Below the pieces are notes generated by a model. It ran no database searches and had not been told where the DNA came from. It saw only the letters and a program-made list of their open reading frames with translations. Position numbers and translations under genes: made by a program. From JBBRHQ01 sp963815645 (lineage in GTDB: Bacteria; Actinomycetota; Thermoleophilia; Solirubrobacterales; 70-9): DNA of 64,000 nt. The number at the start of each line of letters is the position of its first letter. Positions within the stretch are counted from its first letter, which is position 1. Shown in pieces: positions 17,341-26,200 of the stretch. The stretch spans positions 2,108,001 through 2,172,000 of the forward strand of contig CAWFHL010000001.1 in NCBI GenBank assembly GCA_963815645.1, read 5' to 3'.

Positions 17341-17555
17341 AATTCGGTGACGGGCGGGGCGTGCCATCGCTGAGGATCTTGTTCTGCCCTGGAAGCAAGA
17401 AGATCCGTATTGGCTAGCTACTGGGGTGCTGAATTGTGGGGCGAACTACGGATGGCGGCGCAGCATCGCCGCCCCTAGCGTGTTCTCCAACATGAGCCGA
17501 AACGCACCGTTCCCGCTCCGCGGTATGGTAGAGCCCCGCAGACAGGAGGCGAGTG

Positions 17556-17735
17556 ATGTCATCGGCGCTGATCGGCCTCTTCGGTGCAGTGTTCGATCTC
17601 AACCATCCGGCGCGCTACGTGGACTGGCATTGGTTCCATATGTCGGTCGCCAACGTCGTGGTCGTCCTGCTGATGATCGCCGTCTTCGTTGCCGCGATCC
17701 TCATCCCCTTCCCCAAGCGGGGGCGTGAGTCGTGA
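17556..17735 (+). CDS. Small single-helix membrane protein of the cytochrome b operon
   Basis: A 59-residue protein with one transmembrane helix (VANVVVVLLMIAVFVAAILI) and the preceding motif HPARYVDWHWFHMS. ATG 17556 lies eight bases after GGAGG. Its stop overlaps the GTG start of the cytochrome b gene, so the two should be translated together. It is probably a small structural subunit of the cytochrome b complex; His and Trp residues next to the helix could sit at the membrane surface. No named family is recognised. Confidence 0.7.
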   Translation: MSSALIGLFGAVFDLNHPARYVDWHWFHMSVANVVVVLLMIAVFVAAILIPFPKRGRES

Positions 17736-18406
17736 GCAACGAGGAAGGCCGCTCCGTGTCCCCAGAGGAGGGGCGCATGTGGACGACTTGGGTGCGCGAG
17801 CGCGCGGTCGGCGCCCTGCCGCCGGAGAAGCTGCTCCCCGACCGCCAGCCCTCCTATGTCTCCTCCTGGATCTACGTCTTCGGGGTCGCCGCGATCGCTT
17901 CGCTGGTCGTCATCGTCGCCTCCGGGATGATCCTCGGCCTCAAGGGACCAACCTGGTGGCACATCTCAGGCGTCGGCAAGTTCTTCAACAGCATCCACCT
18001 CTGGGCGGTCGAGCTGTTCTTCTTCACCATGGTCGTCCACCTCTGGGGCAAGTTCTTCATGGGTGCCTGGCGCGATGGGCGCGGGCGCACCTGGGTGACC
18101 GGCGCGATCACCTTCCTGGTCGCGATCGGTGCGGCATTCACCGGCTACCTCTCCCAGCAGAACTTCGACTCCCAGTGGATCGCCAGCGAGGGCAAGGACG
18201 GGCTTAACTCGGTCGGAATCGGCGCCTTCTTCAACGTCGCCGACTTCGGCCAGATGTACACCTTTCACGTGATCCTCTTGCCGCTGGTAGTGGTCGTGCT
18301 GGTCGTCTGGCACGTGCTTCTGGTGCGCCGCAATGGGGTGGTGCCGCCGTATCCAGCGAGGGTGGCCAAACCGACATCGTCGCCGAGCGAGGGAAGCGCA
18401 CCGTGA
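17732..18406 (+). CDS. b6-type di-heme cytochrome b
   Basis: A 224-residue membrane protein equivalent to the N-terminal four-helix half of cytochrome b (cytochrome b6). Two heme-ligand His pairs are visible: SIHLW near residue 88 with VVHLW near 102 (13 residues between), and YTFHV near 178 with VWHVL near 193 (14 residues between). The 13/14 spacing is the b6 pattern rather than the 13/13 of bc1. It should carry two b hemes and pass electrons across the membrane from a quinol. It overlaps both neighbours by four bases (GTGA). No Rieske protein or c-type cytochrome is encoded in the window. Confidence 0.85.
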   Translation: MSNEEGRSVSPEEGRMWTTWVRERAVGALPPEKLLPDRQPSYVSSWIYVFGVAAIASLVVIVASGMILGLKGPTWWHISGVGKFFNSIHLWAVELFFFTMVVHLWGKFFMGAWRDGRGRTWVTGAITFLVAIGAAFTGYLSQQNFDSQWIASEGKDGLNSVGIGAFFNVADFGQMYTFHVILLPLVVVVLVVWHVLLVRRNGVVPPYPARVAKPTSSPSEGSAP

Positions 18407-19365
18407 ACGTGACGAGCCCGGGACCGGCGACGCCGGACGACGCCGCTCCGTGGCAGGGCCCCTACGTCCGCTACGACTTGATCAAGGAGTTCGTCGTCGC
18501 GCTCGGGGTGATCACGGCGCTCGCGGTAGTCCTCACCATCCTCTTCTCCTCCCCCGACGACCCGCCGACGACGATCCAGAGCTGGGCCAAGGCCGACCCC
18601 CAGGACTTCGTAACCACGGCCATCAGCGAGCTGGACGGGAGCAGCGAGATCGCCACGTATGGACCGCCGTACAACCACACCTCCGGCTCGGCACAGAAGA
18701 TCGGCCCGATCTCCCTGCAGGACTTCGCCGGAGTCCACCAGCCGATCAACACCGCGCAGGACTACGTAATCAATCCGCTCAGCACGATCCCGGGCGCTCC
18801 GGCTCTGAAGGTGGCGCTTGCCGCCTACCAGGCAGCGTCGCCGGCGCGTCAGACGGCCTGGACCACCGCCTACACGGACGCCCTCGCAAAGGCGCGTTAC
18901 CCAGGCGGTGTCGCGGTGGTCGTGCCACCGGGTCGCTACGGCCCGCTGGCGCCGATGATGAGCGCGGAGTTGGCGCTCGCCCAGAGCGGCGGCCTCGACG
19001 GAGTCCTGCAGGCCAGTGGGAGCTTCTACCAGACCAACTACACGAAACCGCTGCTTTTCCTCTCGGGCGGAAGCTATTTCGAGGATCGAGCCTCCGGTCA
19101 GCACCTGCTCGGCGACCAGTGGGGAATGATGAACGAGACCGGCAGCTACCCGGGTCAGGTCTGGCTCTGGCTGTACACGTTCTGGTATCAGGTCGAGCCC
19201 TTCAAGAGCTCACCCAACGCGGACGCCCTGATCTTCGCGCTGATGGGGGTACTCAGCCTCGCCTTCGTCTGCATACCGTTCATCCCCGGGCTAAAGAGGC
19301 TGCCCCGACACCTCGGCGTGTATCGGCTGATCTGGCGCGACCACTACCGCCGGGTCGAGGGCTGA
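18403..19365 (+). CDS. Membrane-anchored partner of cytochrome b, family not recognised
   Basis: A 320-residue protein with an N-terminal transmembrane helix (about 27-50, VVALGVITALAVVLTILF) and a large, probably extracytoplasmic domain of about 220 residues. A C-terminal helix (about 283-305, ALIFALMGVLSLAFVCIPF) leads into FIPGLKRLPRHLGVYRLIWR. That C-terminal run resembles the end of cytochrome b/subunit IV proteins, so it may replace the C-terminal half of cytochrome b, with an added domain. No CxxCH heme motif or Rieske cluster is present. GTG 18403 overlaps the cytochrome b stop. It is followed by a terminator hairpin, closing the three-gene operon. Confidence 0.65.
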   Translation: MNVTSPGPATPDDAAPWQGPYVRYDLIKEFVVALGVITALAVVLTILFSSPDDPPTTIQSWAKADPQDFVTTAISELDGSSEIATYGPPYNHTSGSAQKIGPISLQDFAGVHQPINTAQDYVINPLSTIPGAPALKVALAAYQAASPARQTAWTTAYTDALAKARYPGGVAVVVPPGRYGPLAPMMSAELALAQSGGLDGVLQASGSFYQTNYTKPLLFLSGGSYFEDRASGQHLLGDQWGMMNETGSYPGQVWLWLYTFWYQVEPFKSSPNADALIFALMGVLSLAFVCIPFIPGLKRLPRHLGVYRLIWRDHYRRVEG

Positions 19366-19392
19366 GCCACTCGGGCCCCCGCTATGGATCGG

Positions 19393-19414
19393 AAAGCCCG
19401 CTACCGCGGGCTTT
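19393..19414 (+). terminator. Terminator of the cytochrome b operon
   Basis: Stem AAAGCCCGC/GCGGGCTTT with a TACC loop, about 30 bases after the last stop of the operon. It ends in TTT. Confidence 0.7.
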
Positions 19415-19427
19415 CCCGCTGGTTGGG

Positions 19428-19466
19428 TTGCCTCTGCCGGGGTCTGCCGGGGCACCGCGGGAGTAC
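19428..19466 (+). repeat. Dispersed motif copy 2
   Basis: Begins TTGCCTCTGCC and ends GGGGCACCGCGGGAGTAC. It resembles 2806-2836 and, like it, follows a hairpin. Confidence 0.4.
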
Positions 19467-19615
19467 AAGTGACTTCGGTGCCCCTCCGGCGGAGACATAC
19501 CAGCGGTTAGCGACACGCTCGGGGCGGTTCAGCCGCCGCTTCCCGGCCAACTGCCGGCGCCGTAGGGCGCCGTCAGCCGGTGCTATGGGGCACCCCACAG
19601 AGCAAGGATGGGCGA

Positions 19616-19657
19616 GTCTCATACCGAAGGTCGCGGGTTCGAATCCCGCCTGGTATA
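19616..19657 (+). other. tRNA-like 3' half
   Basis: The sequence TCTCATACCGAAGGTC is followed by a perfect T-arm (GCGGG-TTCGAAT-CCCGC) and CTGGTAT plus A as a possible acceptor strand and discriminator. No D-arm or proper anticodon stem lies upstream, so this is not an intact tRNA. ATACCAG at 19497-19503 could pair with the acceptor strand, but the 107 bases between cannot be folded into a tRNA by eye. Best read as a tRNA scar, possibly from a Met-type tRNA. The remaining sequence between 19467 and 19890 holds no gene. Confidence 0.4.
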
Positions 19658-19890
19658 GATCGCTCTTGCGGACAAAGACCCCCGAATTGAGTTGTCGAGT
19701 TTCCTTGCGTTTCTCGCGATGGGTGCAGCCGCGTGCATGTACGGGGCCGCAACGACAATTCGCGGTGCAGGGTTTGCAGGCGCCTAACCGGCGAGCCGCA
19801 CCAACATTTCCACGTGTGTCAGAGGCCGCCGACGCCACAGTAGATTCAACTTCGAGGACGTCCCTGAAGTCGACCTGGCAACGGTTGGCT

Positions 19891-20691
19891 TCAGGCGGTC
19901 GGGATCGCTATCAGGCTGCTGAAATTGGCCGATCCGTTGGCCGTCACCACAGCGCACTCGACGCTCAGCGTGGACGGCGACGTTGTTGTGGTCACCGCCT
20001 GTAGGGACACAGGTATCGCCGCAAGCGCGGGTAGTGTCTTCATGGAGACTTGGTCGATGGTGGTGCTGCCTGCCTTCAGCGTGCAGTTGATCGTGTCACC
20101 AGCCCCCGTGTGGGACAGTTGCGTCTTCGCCAAGACGACATAGTTGCCGGCCGGAACCGCAAGGTCAACCACGGTGGTCGGTGGGCTAGCGGTAGGGAGG
20201 GCCGTTAGGCCCCCGGTGGCCGACAAGGGCGCGATGGTGCCGTTGGTGCCATCAGTGCCGTTTGTCCCGTCGGTGCCGTTGGTTCCGTCGGCGCCGTTGG
20301 CCCCGTTAGGGCCATTCGCGCCATTCGCGCCATTCGCGCCGTTCGCGCCGTTCGTTCCGTTCGTTCCGTCGGCGCCGTTCGCGCCGTTCGCGCCATTGGG
20401 CCCATTGGCGCCATTGGCACCGGGACTTCCGCTCACGCCGATGTCGCCCTTGGCACCGTGCAATAGCTCTTTCGTCCGCGTGTTCAGGTCCCAGGGCTTG
20501 ACTCCGCCGTTCCTGATCGCCTTGCTGGTGACAGCGCCGGGCGCGATGTCTCCACTGTGGATCAGGCCCCTTGCGGCGACTGCCGATCCGCCGAGTGCGA
20601 TGAACAGGGCGACACCGGCGACGGCGATTGAACGGGTCGGCCCCCGTCGCCGCTGGTGGTTTCCAGTGCTTCTGGCTGCACGATTCATCAT
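19891..20691 (-). CDS. Secreted collagen-like (Gly-X-Y) repeat protein
   Basis: A 266-residue protein. The basic N-terminus and helix (SIAVAGVALFIALGGSAVAARG) act as signal or anchor. Next comes the actinobacterial linker type GDIAPGAVTSKAIRNGGVKPWDLN. About 70 residues of uninterrupted Gly-X-Y triplets follow, dominated by GAN, GTN, GAD and GPN. A C-terminal beta-rich domain of about 110 residues ends in ANFSSLIAIPTA. The Y position is almost always Asn or Asp rather than Pro, so a classical stable collagen helix is doubtful. ATG 20691 follows AAAGGAG by eight bases. Likely surface-exposed; role unknown. Confidence 0.8.
   Translation of the reverse strand: MMNRAARSTGNHQRRRGPTRSIAVAGVALFIALGGSAVAARGLIHSGDIAPGAVTSKAIRNGGVKPWDLNTRTKELLHGAKGDIGVSGSPGANGANGPNGANGANGADGTNGTNGANGANGANGANGPNGANGADGTNGTDGTNGTDGTNGTIAPLSATGGLTALPTASPPTTVVDLAVPAGNYVVLAKTQLSHTGAGDTINCTLKAGSTTIDQVSMKTLPALAAIPVSLQAVTTTTSPSTLSVECAVVTANGSANFSSLIAIPTA
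20235..20450 (-). repeat. Triplet-of-codons repeat encoding the Gly-X-Y tract
   Basis: Nine-base units such as GGCGCGAATGGC and GGCACCAACGGA (minus strand) repeat about 24 times with variation. Such tracts are prone to expansion and contraction. Confidence 0.8.
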
Positions 20692-21029
20692 CGGCCTTGC
20701 TCCTTTGGTTTACCTACTCGGCTGGCGCCGAGCTAATGCTCCCCCTGCTTGGTCTATCGACGGACGCATGTCGAGACATGAGGGTGTGGTGGTATTGCAT
20801 CCGGACCGGTTTGGGGAAGGCGGGGTTGGTGGCGGCGCCGGCGGAGGCGCGGGGAAGGCGGGAGGGAACGCCACAGGCGCTGGCGGGCAACCGGGGACCG
20901 CAAGCGTAGGCGGCTCCGGGGTCCAGCTCATGGAAGCGACCCCGACACCATCATCCGTCAGAAACCCGGTGGCTCAGTTACGCTCAGTCCCGGTAAGCCC
21001 GGCAGGCTGAGCCCCGCCCGCCGGCGGTG
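20692..21029. other. Intergenic stretch, G-rich, no clear gene
   Basis: A run of GGCGG/GGAGG triplets near 20810-20905 keeps a plus-strand Gly-rich frame open, but that frame is continuous with the antisense of the collagen-like tract and has no start or ribosome site of its own. The ribosome site of the collagen-like gene lies at the left end. Confidence 0.4.
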
Positions 21030-21074
21030 TTCGGGCCTCAAGTCCTGCCGAGCAATGGCCGATGGGACTCTTCC

Positions 21075-23039
21075 ATGCATTTTCCACACGACAGAAGACG
21101 ACTAGCGGGCATGGCCGTGGGGTTTGTTTTGCTGATCTTCCCGGCGAGCGCCGTCGCGGCGCTCGACCCCTCGCCGTCCTCCTTCGACTGGGGAAACGTG
21201 AGCAGCTACCAGCAGTCCCCCCAGCAGAACTTTCAGTTCACTAACCACGAGGGTTCCCCCGTCTACCCGCAGGCGGGATTGAGCGGTACGGACGCGGGAC
21301 AGTTCGTGCTGACCAATGACAACTGCTCGGGACAGTTCGTCCCGGACGGGAACTCATGCAACCTTTCAGCCTACGTCAACCCGCAGAGCACCGGGCCCCT
21401 GTCTGCCTCTCTCGACGTCGATGATGGCAACGGGATCACCTCAGTCCCGCTCACAGCAACGGCGATGACCGGGACGCTGCACACCACCCCCGATCCGATC
21501 GACTTCAACCCGCAGCCCTGGTTCTACGGCGGCCAAAACATCAACGTGAACGTCCAGGCCGAGAACTACGGCGTCTCCGTCAGCGATGTGCAGATCGCCG
21601 GCCCCGACCAGGCTCTCTTCTCGATCAACTACAACGATTGCACCGTTCACCCGCTGCAGGCGTTCCAAGGCTGCTCGGTCGGCGTCGGCTTCAATCCGAC
21701 CGGGCCCGGTCTGGCCAGCGCCAATCTCGTGATCACCTCCGACGGCAACGGCAGCCCGCAGTCGACTGCGATCACGGCCAACGCGCTGAGCGGGCCGGAG
21801 GAGGAGATCACCCCGACCACCAAGGACTTCGGCCCGGTCGCGCTCGGCTCGGCATCGGTGACGCAGACATTCACGTCGACCAACGTCGGCGACTTCCCCG
21901 ATCAGATCCAGCAGGTGTTTCCCGTCTCGGGAACACCGCAATTCTTCCCGGTCTCCAACGACAACTGCACCCTGCACGTGATCGCGCCGGGCGACACTTG
22001 CACCTTCGATATCTCCTTCTCTCCCGCCAGCGTCGGTGCGAAGGAGGGTTCGATCTTCGTGATCAGCAGCGGCCCCGCGCCCGTCACCCAGGTCGGGCTT
22101 AGCGGTCAGGGGTACGCCCAGCCGGGAGTGGACGCCGTGATCGAGGGAGCGCCGGAGGTCGGCAAGTCGCTCGAATGCAATCCGATCAATGCGAACGGTG
22201 AGCTCTCCTATCGGTGGCTTCACAACGGGGCTGTGATCAGCGGTGCCGAGAAGTCCAGCTATGAACTGGACGATTCCGATTTCGGCGCGCTGATCAGCTG
22301 CCAGATCACGGCATCGAACCCGGTGGGATCGGCCAGCGCGGATTCGCCCCAGACGGCGCCCGTCGCGGCCCGCAACCTCTCGAATCAGTCGCATTCGCTC
22401 GTCGACAAGGCATCCTGCCGACTCGTGGCCGTGGATTCGATCCGCGGCGTGAACCTGAGCGGGACCAACCCGGCGACTCCCGACTCGCCGCTGACCTTCA
22501 AGGGAAAGAAGAAGCTCAGCGTCGATCTCGGTGGAATTCAGCGCAAGGGAAAGCGAGTCCGGTTCACGCCTCGTCAGCTCACCGGTTTGGATGACGGAGC
22601 GGTGGCGTTGACGGTTGACGGCCAGGCAGGTCAGGCGGTGCTCGCGCCGTGCACGCTGAGCGGCCAGGTCAGCGGTTCCCGGGGTGGCAGCACCACATAT
22701 GCGCTCTCCGGCGAGACCGGCGTCCAGTCGGGTTATCTGAAGACTCCGAAGCTCTCGATTCGGGCGCGCAAGCGAGGAACCGGACAGGTAAGCGTCTTCG
22801 CCTACGGTCAGTCGACCGTTCACTTCCCGATCAACGGCAAGAAGGCCAGCTACAACGGGATCAAGGTCTCCCTCTACCGTCACGTCGTCAAGGTTCGCGG
22901 CCTCTTCGAGGGGACGAGCGCCGTCGAGGTCGAACTCGCCCCGCGCGTCGTCCGCGGCAAGGGTGGCCACGCAACCGCAAAGGCGACCCTGCAGGGCCAG
23001 GGCAGCGCCAAGGCCGCCTTCAAGACGGCCTGGCGTTAA
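21075..23039 (+). CDS. Secreted multi-domain Ig-like protein, copy 1
   Basis: A 654-residue exported protein. Signal peptide about residues 10-29 (GMAVGFVLLIFPASAVAA). Three consecutive ASH/choice-of-anchor-D-like domains follow, each starting with a P..FDWG/FNP/FGPV strand and containing a Cys pair (N-D-N-C...C). Then comes an Ig-like domain (EVGKSLECN to ITASNPVGSASA near 370-440) and a basic beta-rich C-terminus. Such proteins are usually cell-surface or extracellular adhesins; no enzyme motif is seen. ATG 21075 is chosen because the signal follows at once. Differs from copy 2 by one residue, Asp versus Gly in QPGV(D/G)AVIEG. Confidence 0.8.
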   Translation: MHFPHDRRRLAGMAVGFVLLIFPASAVAALDPSPSSFDWGNVSSYQQSPQQNFQFTNHEGSPVYPQAGLSGTDAGQFVLTNDNCSGQFVPDGNSCNLSAYVNPQSTGPLSASLDVDDGNGITSVPLTATAMTGTLHTTPDPIDFNPQPWFYGGQNINVNVQAENYGVSVSDVQIAGPDQALFSINYNDCTVHPLQAFQGCSVGVGFNPTGPGLASANLVITSDGNGSPQSTAITANALSGPEEEITPTTKDFGPVALGSASVTQTFTSTNVGDFPDQIQQVFPVSGTPQFFPVSNDNCTLHVIAPGDTCTFDISFSPASVGAKEGSIFVISSGPAPVTQVGLSGQGYAQPGVDAVIEGAPEVGKSLECNPINANGELSYRWLHNGAVISGAEKSSYELDDSDFGALISCQITASNPVGSASADSPQTAPVAARNLSNQSHSLVDKASCRLVAVDSIRGVNLSGTNPATPDSPLTFKGKKKLSVDLGGIQRKGKRVRFTPRQLTGLDDGAVALTVDGQAGQAVLAPCTLSGQVSGSRGGSTTYALSGETGVQSGYLKTPKLSIRARKRGTGQVSVFAYGQSTVHFPINGKKASYNGIKVSLYRHVVKVRGLFEGTSAVEVELAPRVVRGKGGHATAKATLQGQGSAKAAFKTAWR

Positions 23040-23057
23040 ACCCCGGCGGTCGATCGC

Positions 23058-23082
23058 CCACCACCCTCAAACGGGGTGGTGG
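23058..23082 (+). terminator. Hairpin after Ig-domain gene copy 1
   Basis: Stem CCACCACCC/GGGTGGTGG with a seven-base loop, then GTTCT/TTCT. Lies 18 bases after the stop. Weak T-run. Confidence 0.55.
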
Positions 23083-23212
23083 TTCTAGGGTCGCGCCGCG
23101 ATGGCTTCACAGAGGCGTCCTTGGTATTGCTTTGGTACCGGATGCATCGTCCGAGGCCGCTCGAGGAACTCAGGCTAATGTTTCCGCCGCCGCTGTCGAT
23201 CAGATTACCGAC

Positions 23213-26200
23213 GTGATCAAACAGCAGTGGTGTCCGACGGGACGCGATACCAGGGCCAGGTGGTTGAGAGCCGTGGCGGGCCCCATTGCGCTGTGTGCCG
23301 TGGCGATCTTCGCCCCTCGGGCTGCCGCCGGTCCGTTCACCGTCGATCCTTCCGGTGCTCACGCCCACGTGGCGGTTGACGACTCTGGCACCGGGCACGT
23401 GGTTTGGATCGAGAAGGGGCCGAGCCTTAACGACATCCTCCACTACTGCCGGCTGCCCCGCGGGGCGAAGGCCTGTGCCTCCAAGCAGAGCTTTCCCCTG
23501 CCGGGCATCGATGTGCAGGGCCCGCGCGTGCTGGTCGGGAACGGGCAAGTGATCCTGCTGACGCCGCGCTGCTGCTTTGGCGGCTACCAGTGGAACGAGC
23601 TGGTCACCTTCACCTCCAGCAATGGGGGCAAGACCTTCAGTGGCCCGGTGATCGTCGGCGACAACACGATGTCGTTAGACGGCGACGCCGCCTTTGGCCC
23701 GGGGGACTTCGGCCTCTCCACGGTGGGCGCCGAGACGCAGGGGATCCTTTTCCAGGCGGCGCCGCTTGGCGGCCCGCCGGTCCACACCCGCGCCCAGCTT
23801 GACAACGACGTGCCGGGTCCGACCGGGGACACCAACAACCCCTCACTGACCTTCGTCGATCCGCTCACCCCGATCGTCACCTTCACCAACGGCGCGAAGA
23901 CCTTCGCCCGGCTCTGGGGTGGGAGCGGCAACTACAACGACGTCGGCACCTGGGAGCCGACCTCGACCCTGGGCAACGGCGACGACCCGCGCTTGGCGGG
24001 AGGCCCACGGGGCACGTTCCTCCTCAACCGGGTCGGCAAGCCCGCGAAGAAGCGCTACGTGGTGCGCCGCTACACGGGGATCGACGCGGCACAGCTCGGG
24101 TTCGGGTCTCCGATCAGCGTCAGCGCGACGGGAACGCCGATCTTCCCTGACCTCTTCGAGGATGCGGGAGGCACGGTCCACGCCGCCTGGGTCGACAACG
24201 GCAGCACCGACCACCTGCGCTACCGGCGCTCTGCGAGCACCACCAAGGTGAGCGACTGGGGGACGATCAGCACCCTGGCTTCGGGCTCCGACAGCATCTA
24301 CACCCCCGACATCGGCGCCGCTCCCGACGGGGGCGGCTGGGTCGTCTGGACGACCGGGTCGGGGAGCGGCCGGGTGAGGGCGGCGCCGTTTAGGCCGGTC
24401 GGCAAGAACGAGGGGGGAGGCTGCGTTAAGGATGTCGTCTACCGCAAGTCGGTCGCGCTCGCCAAGTCCGGGTGCTTCAAGCGCAACGGCTCGGTGTTCC
24501 GGACCGAAGGCTCGGTGCGGCTGAACGGCCTCGACCTCCTCCCCGCCGGAGGAAGCGGCGCACGGGTCTCCTCCCAGACCTCGATCTCGATCGACAAGGC
24601 GAAAGGGACGCTGAAGAGCACCGGCAAGGTCCTGGCCAAGGCCGGCAACGTGAAGCTCGACAACGGCCCGCTCGCCTGGCGCCTGCCGAAGGCGGCCGGG
24701 CAGATCCACGACCTAGCCGGCAACCCGGCGGTGTTCGACACCGGCAAGATCAAGGTCGACTTCCTCGGCCTACGGGTGCTCGGCCAGACCAGCCCCAGCG
24801 TGCAGCCTGGTCAGGGAATGCGGGTGCCCGTGCACCTGCGCCTCCCCTCCCCGTTCGACTCGCTACTGGGGGGGTTCGTCTCCGCCAACAGCACCCTGGT
24901 TCTCGACAACAAGAACGGGCTGCACCTGAAGAACGTGCACCTGCATGCCGCCTCGATCTGGATGGGCATCGCCGAGGTCAGAAACCTCGACCTCGCCTAC
25001 AACGGCGGCCCGCCCTACACCTGGCAGGGCTCGGCTGACATCGTGCTGCCCGTGGTGCAGTCGAAGTTGCACACGATGTTCGGCCTCAAGAGCGGGGATT
25101 TCGATTACGGGACGGCGGATCTCGAGTTCGATCCTCCCGGCCGACCGGTGAGCCAGTTCACCTACCTGAAGAAGATCGGCTTCGATGTGAAGACGAAGCC
25201 GCTGCGAATCGCGGGCACGGCCACGGTCACCGCGGGCCCGACCGTGCCGGTGCTAAACGTCGCGCCCGCCCGTGTTGACGGCACCGTCAACTACACGTTC
25301 CCCGACGCGCCTGCCCCCGGTGTCTTCCGTGCCCAGGGCGATGGCTACATCGTCAACATCCCCACCGCACACGTCTTCGCCCAGTATGAGACCAGCGGCA
25401 AGCTGAGCATGGGTGGGGACTTCTCGATCGGCGCGCTTGGTGCCGACGTCTCCGGCTCGGTCGACGGAGTCGTCGACGTCCCCCACAAGTCTTTCGATCT
25501 GCTCGGCGCCGGCACGGCCAGCGGGATCCCGGCGATCCCGGTCAAGTTCGGGGTCACCGCGCTGCTCTCCAGTAAGGCGGTCGCGGGCTGCGGCACGGCC
25601 CATTTCGGCTTTCCCCCGGTATCGCTTTCGGGCGGCCTCGGCCATCCCTGGAGCGACGGCTTCGACTTCTTCCTGGGCTGCGACCTCTCCACCTACAAGG
25701 CGGTCTCGCGGCGGGGCGGCGCCGGAGCCAGCGCCACCACGTCGTTCAGGATGCCGAAGGGCCTACCGCAGGCAAACGTCGCCGTGCAGGGAGACGGGGC
25801 TGCACCCCAGGTGCGTCTGGTCGCACCTGGAGGCGCGACCCTGACCTCGCCGACCCCGCCCGCGACCAGCGCCACCGGCGACCTCGGCGCGATCGGGCCC
25901 AACGCTGGCCAGAGCACCACATACACGCTCCTGCGCAAACCGGCCGCTGGCGCCTGGCGTTTGGAGGAGCTGTCGGGCTCGGCCCCGATCACCCGCGTCC
26001 TGCTCGCCCGCGGCCTGCCCAAGCCGAAGGTCTCGGGCGGGGTGCGGCGGGTGCGCGGCCGACAATTCCGGCTCAGCTTCCGGGCGCGGCGGATCGCCGG
26101 CCAGCGGCTTCGCTTCTACGAGATGGGGCGGGGCGTCGCGCACCGGATCGATGCGACCCGCAAGGCGAAAGGGCGGATCGACTTCCGGGCCGCCGACGGG

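Larger units (their letters stand above)
21030..23123 (+). repeat. 2.1-kb direct duplication, copy 1
   Basis: These 2,094 bases recur at 31403-33496 (offset 10,373) with four substitutions that I could find and no indels. The unit covers the secreted Ig-domain gene, about 45 bases of leader and the downstream hairpin. The left edge tails off through CGCCGGCGG, present in both copies with a two-base difference; the right edge is abrupt after CGTCCTTG. Confidence 0.95.

Noticed and set aside
17556..19365. Complete bc1 or b6f operon
   Set aside because: No Rieske cluster motif (CTHLGC-like) and no CxxCH heme motif in any of the three genes.
19497..19657. Intact tRNA with a short intron
   Set aside because: No D-arm or anticodon stem could be formed, and known bacterial tRNA introns are much larger than the roughly 85 extra bases here.
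20144..21010. Pro/Phe-rich plus-strand frame (VPLVPSVPF...) opposite the collagen-like gene
   Set aside because: It is the complement of the Gly-X-Y repeat. The minus strand has a ribosome site, anchor and C-terminal domain.
21441..22970. 509-codon minus-strand open frame, repeated at 31814-33343
   Set aside because: Antisense to the secreted Ig gene in both copies. Of the four substitutions, three are silent on the plus strand while all four change this frame, so it is not under selection.
22649..23212. N-terminal extension of the large secreted protein into the duplicated unit
   Set aside because: That stretch lies out of frame within the Ig gene and would bury the signal peptide. GTG 23213 fits export.
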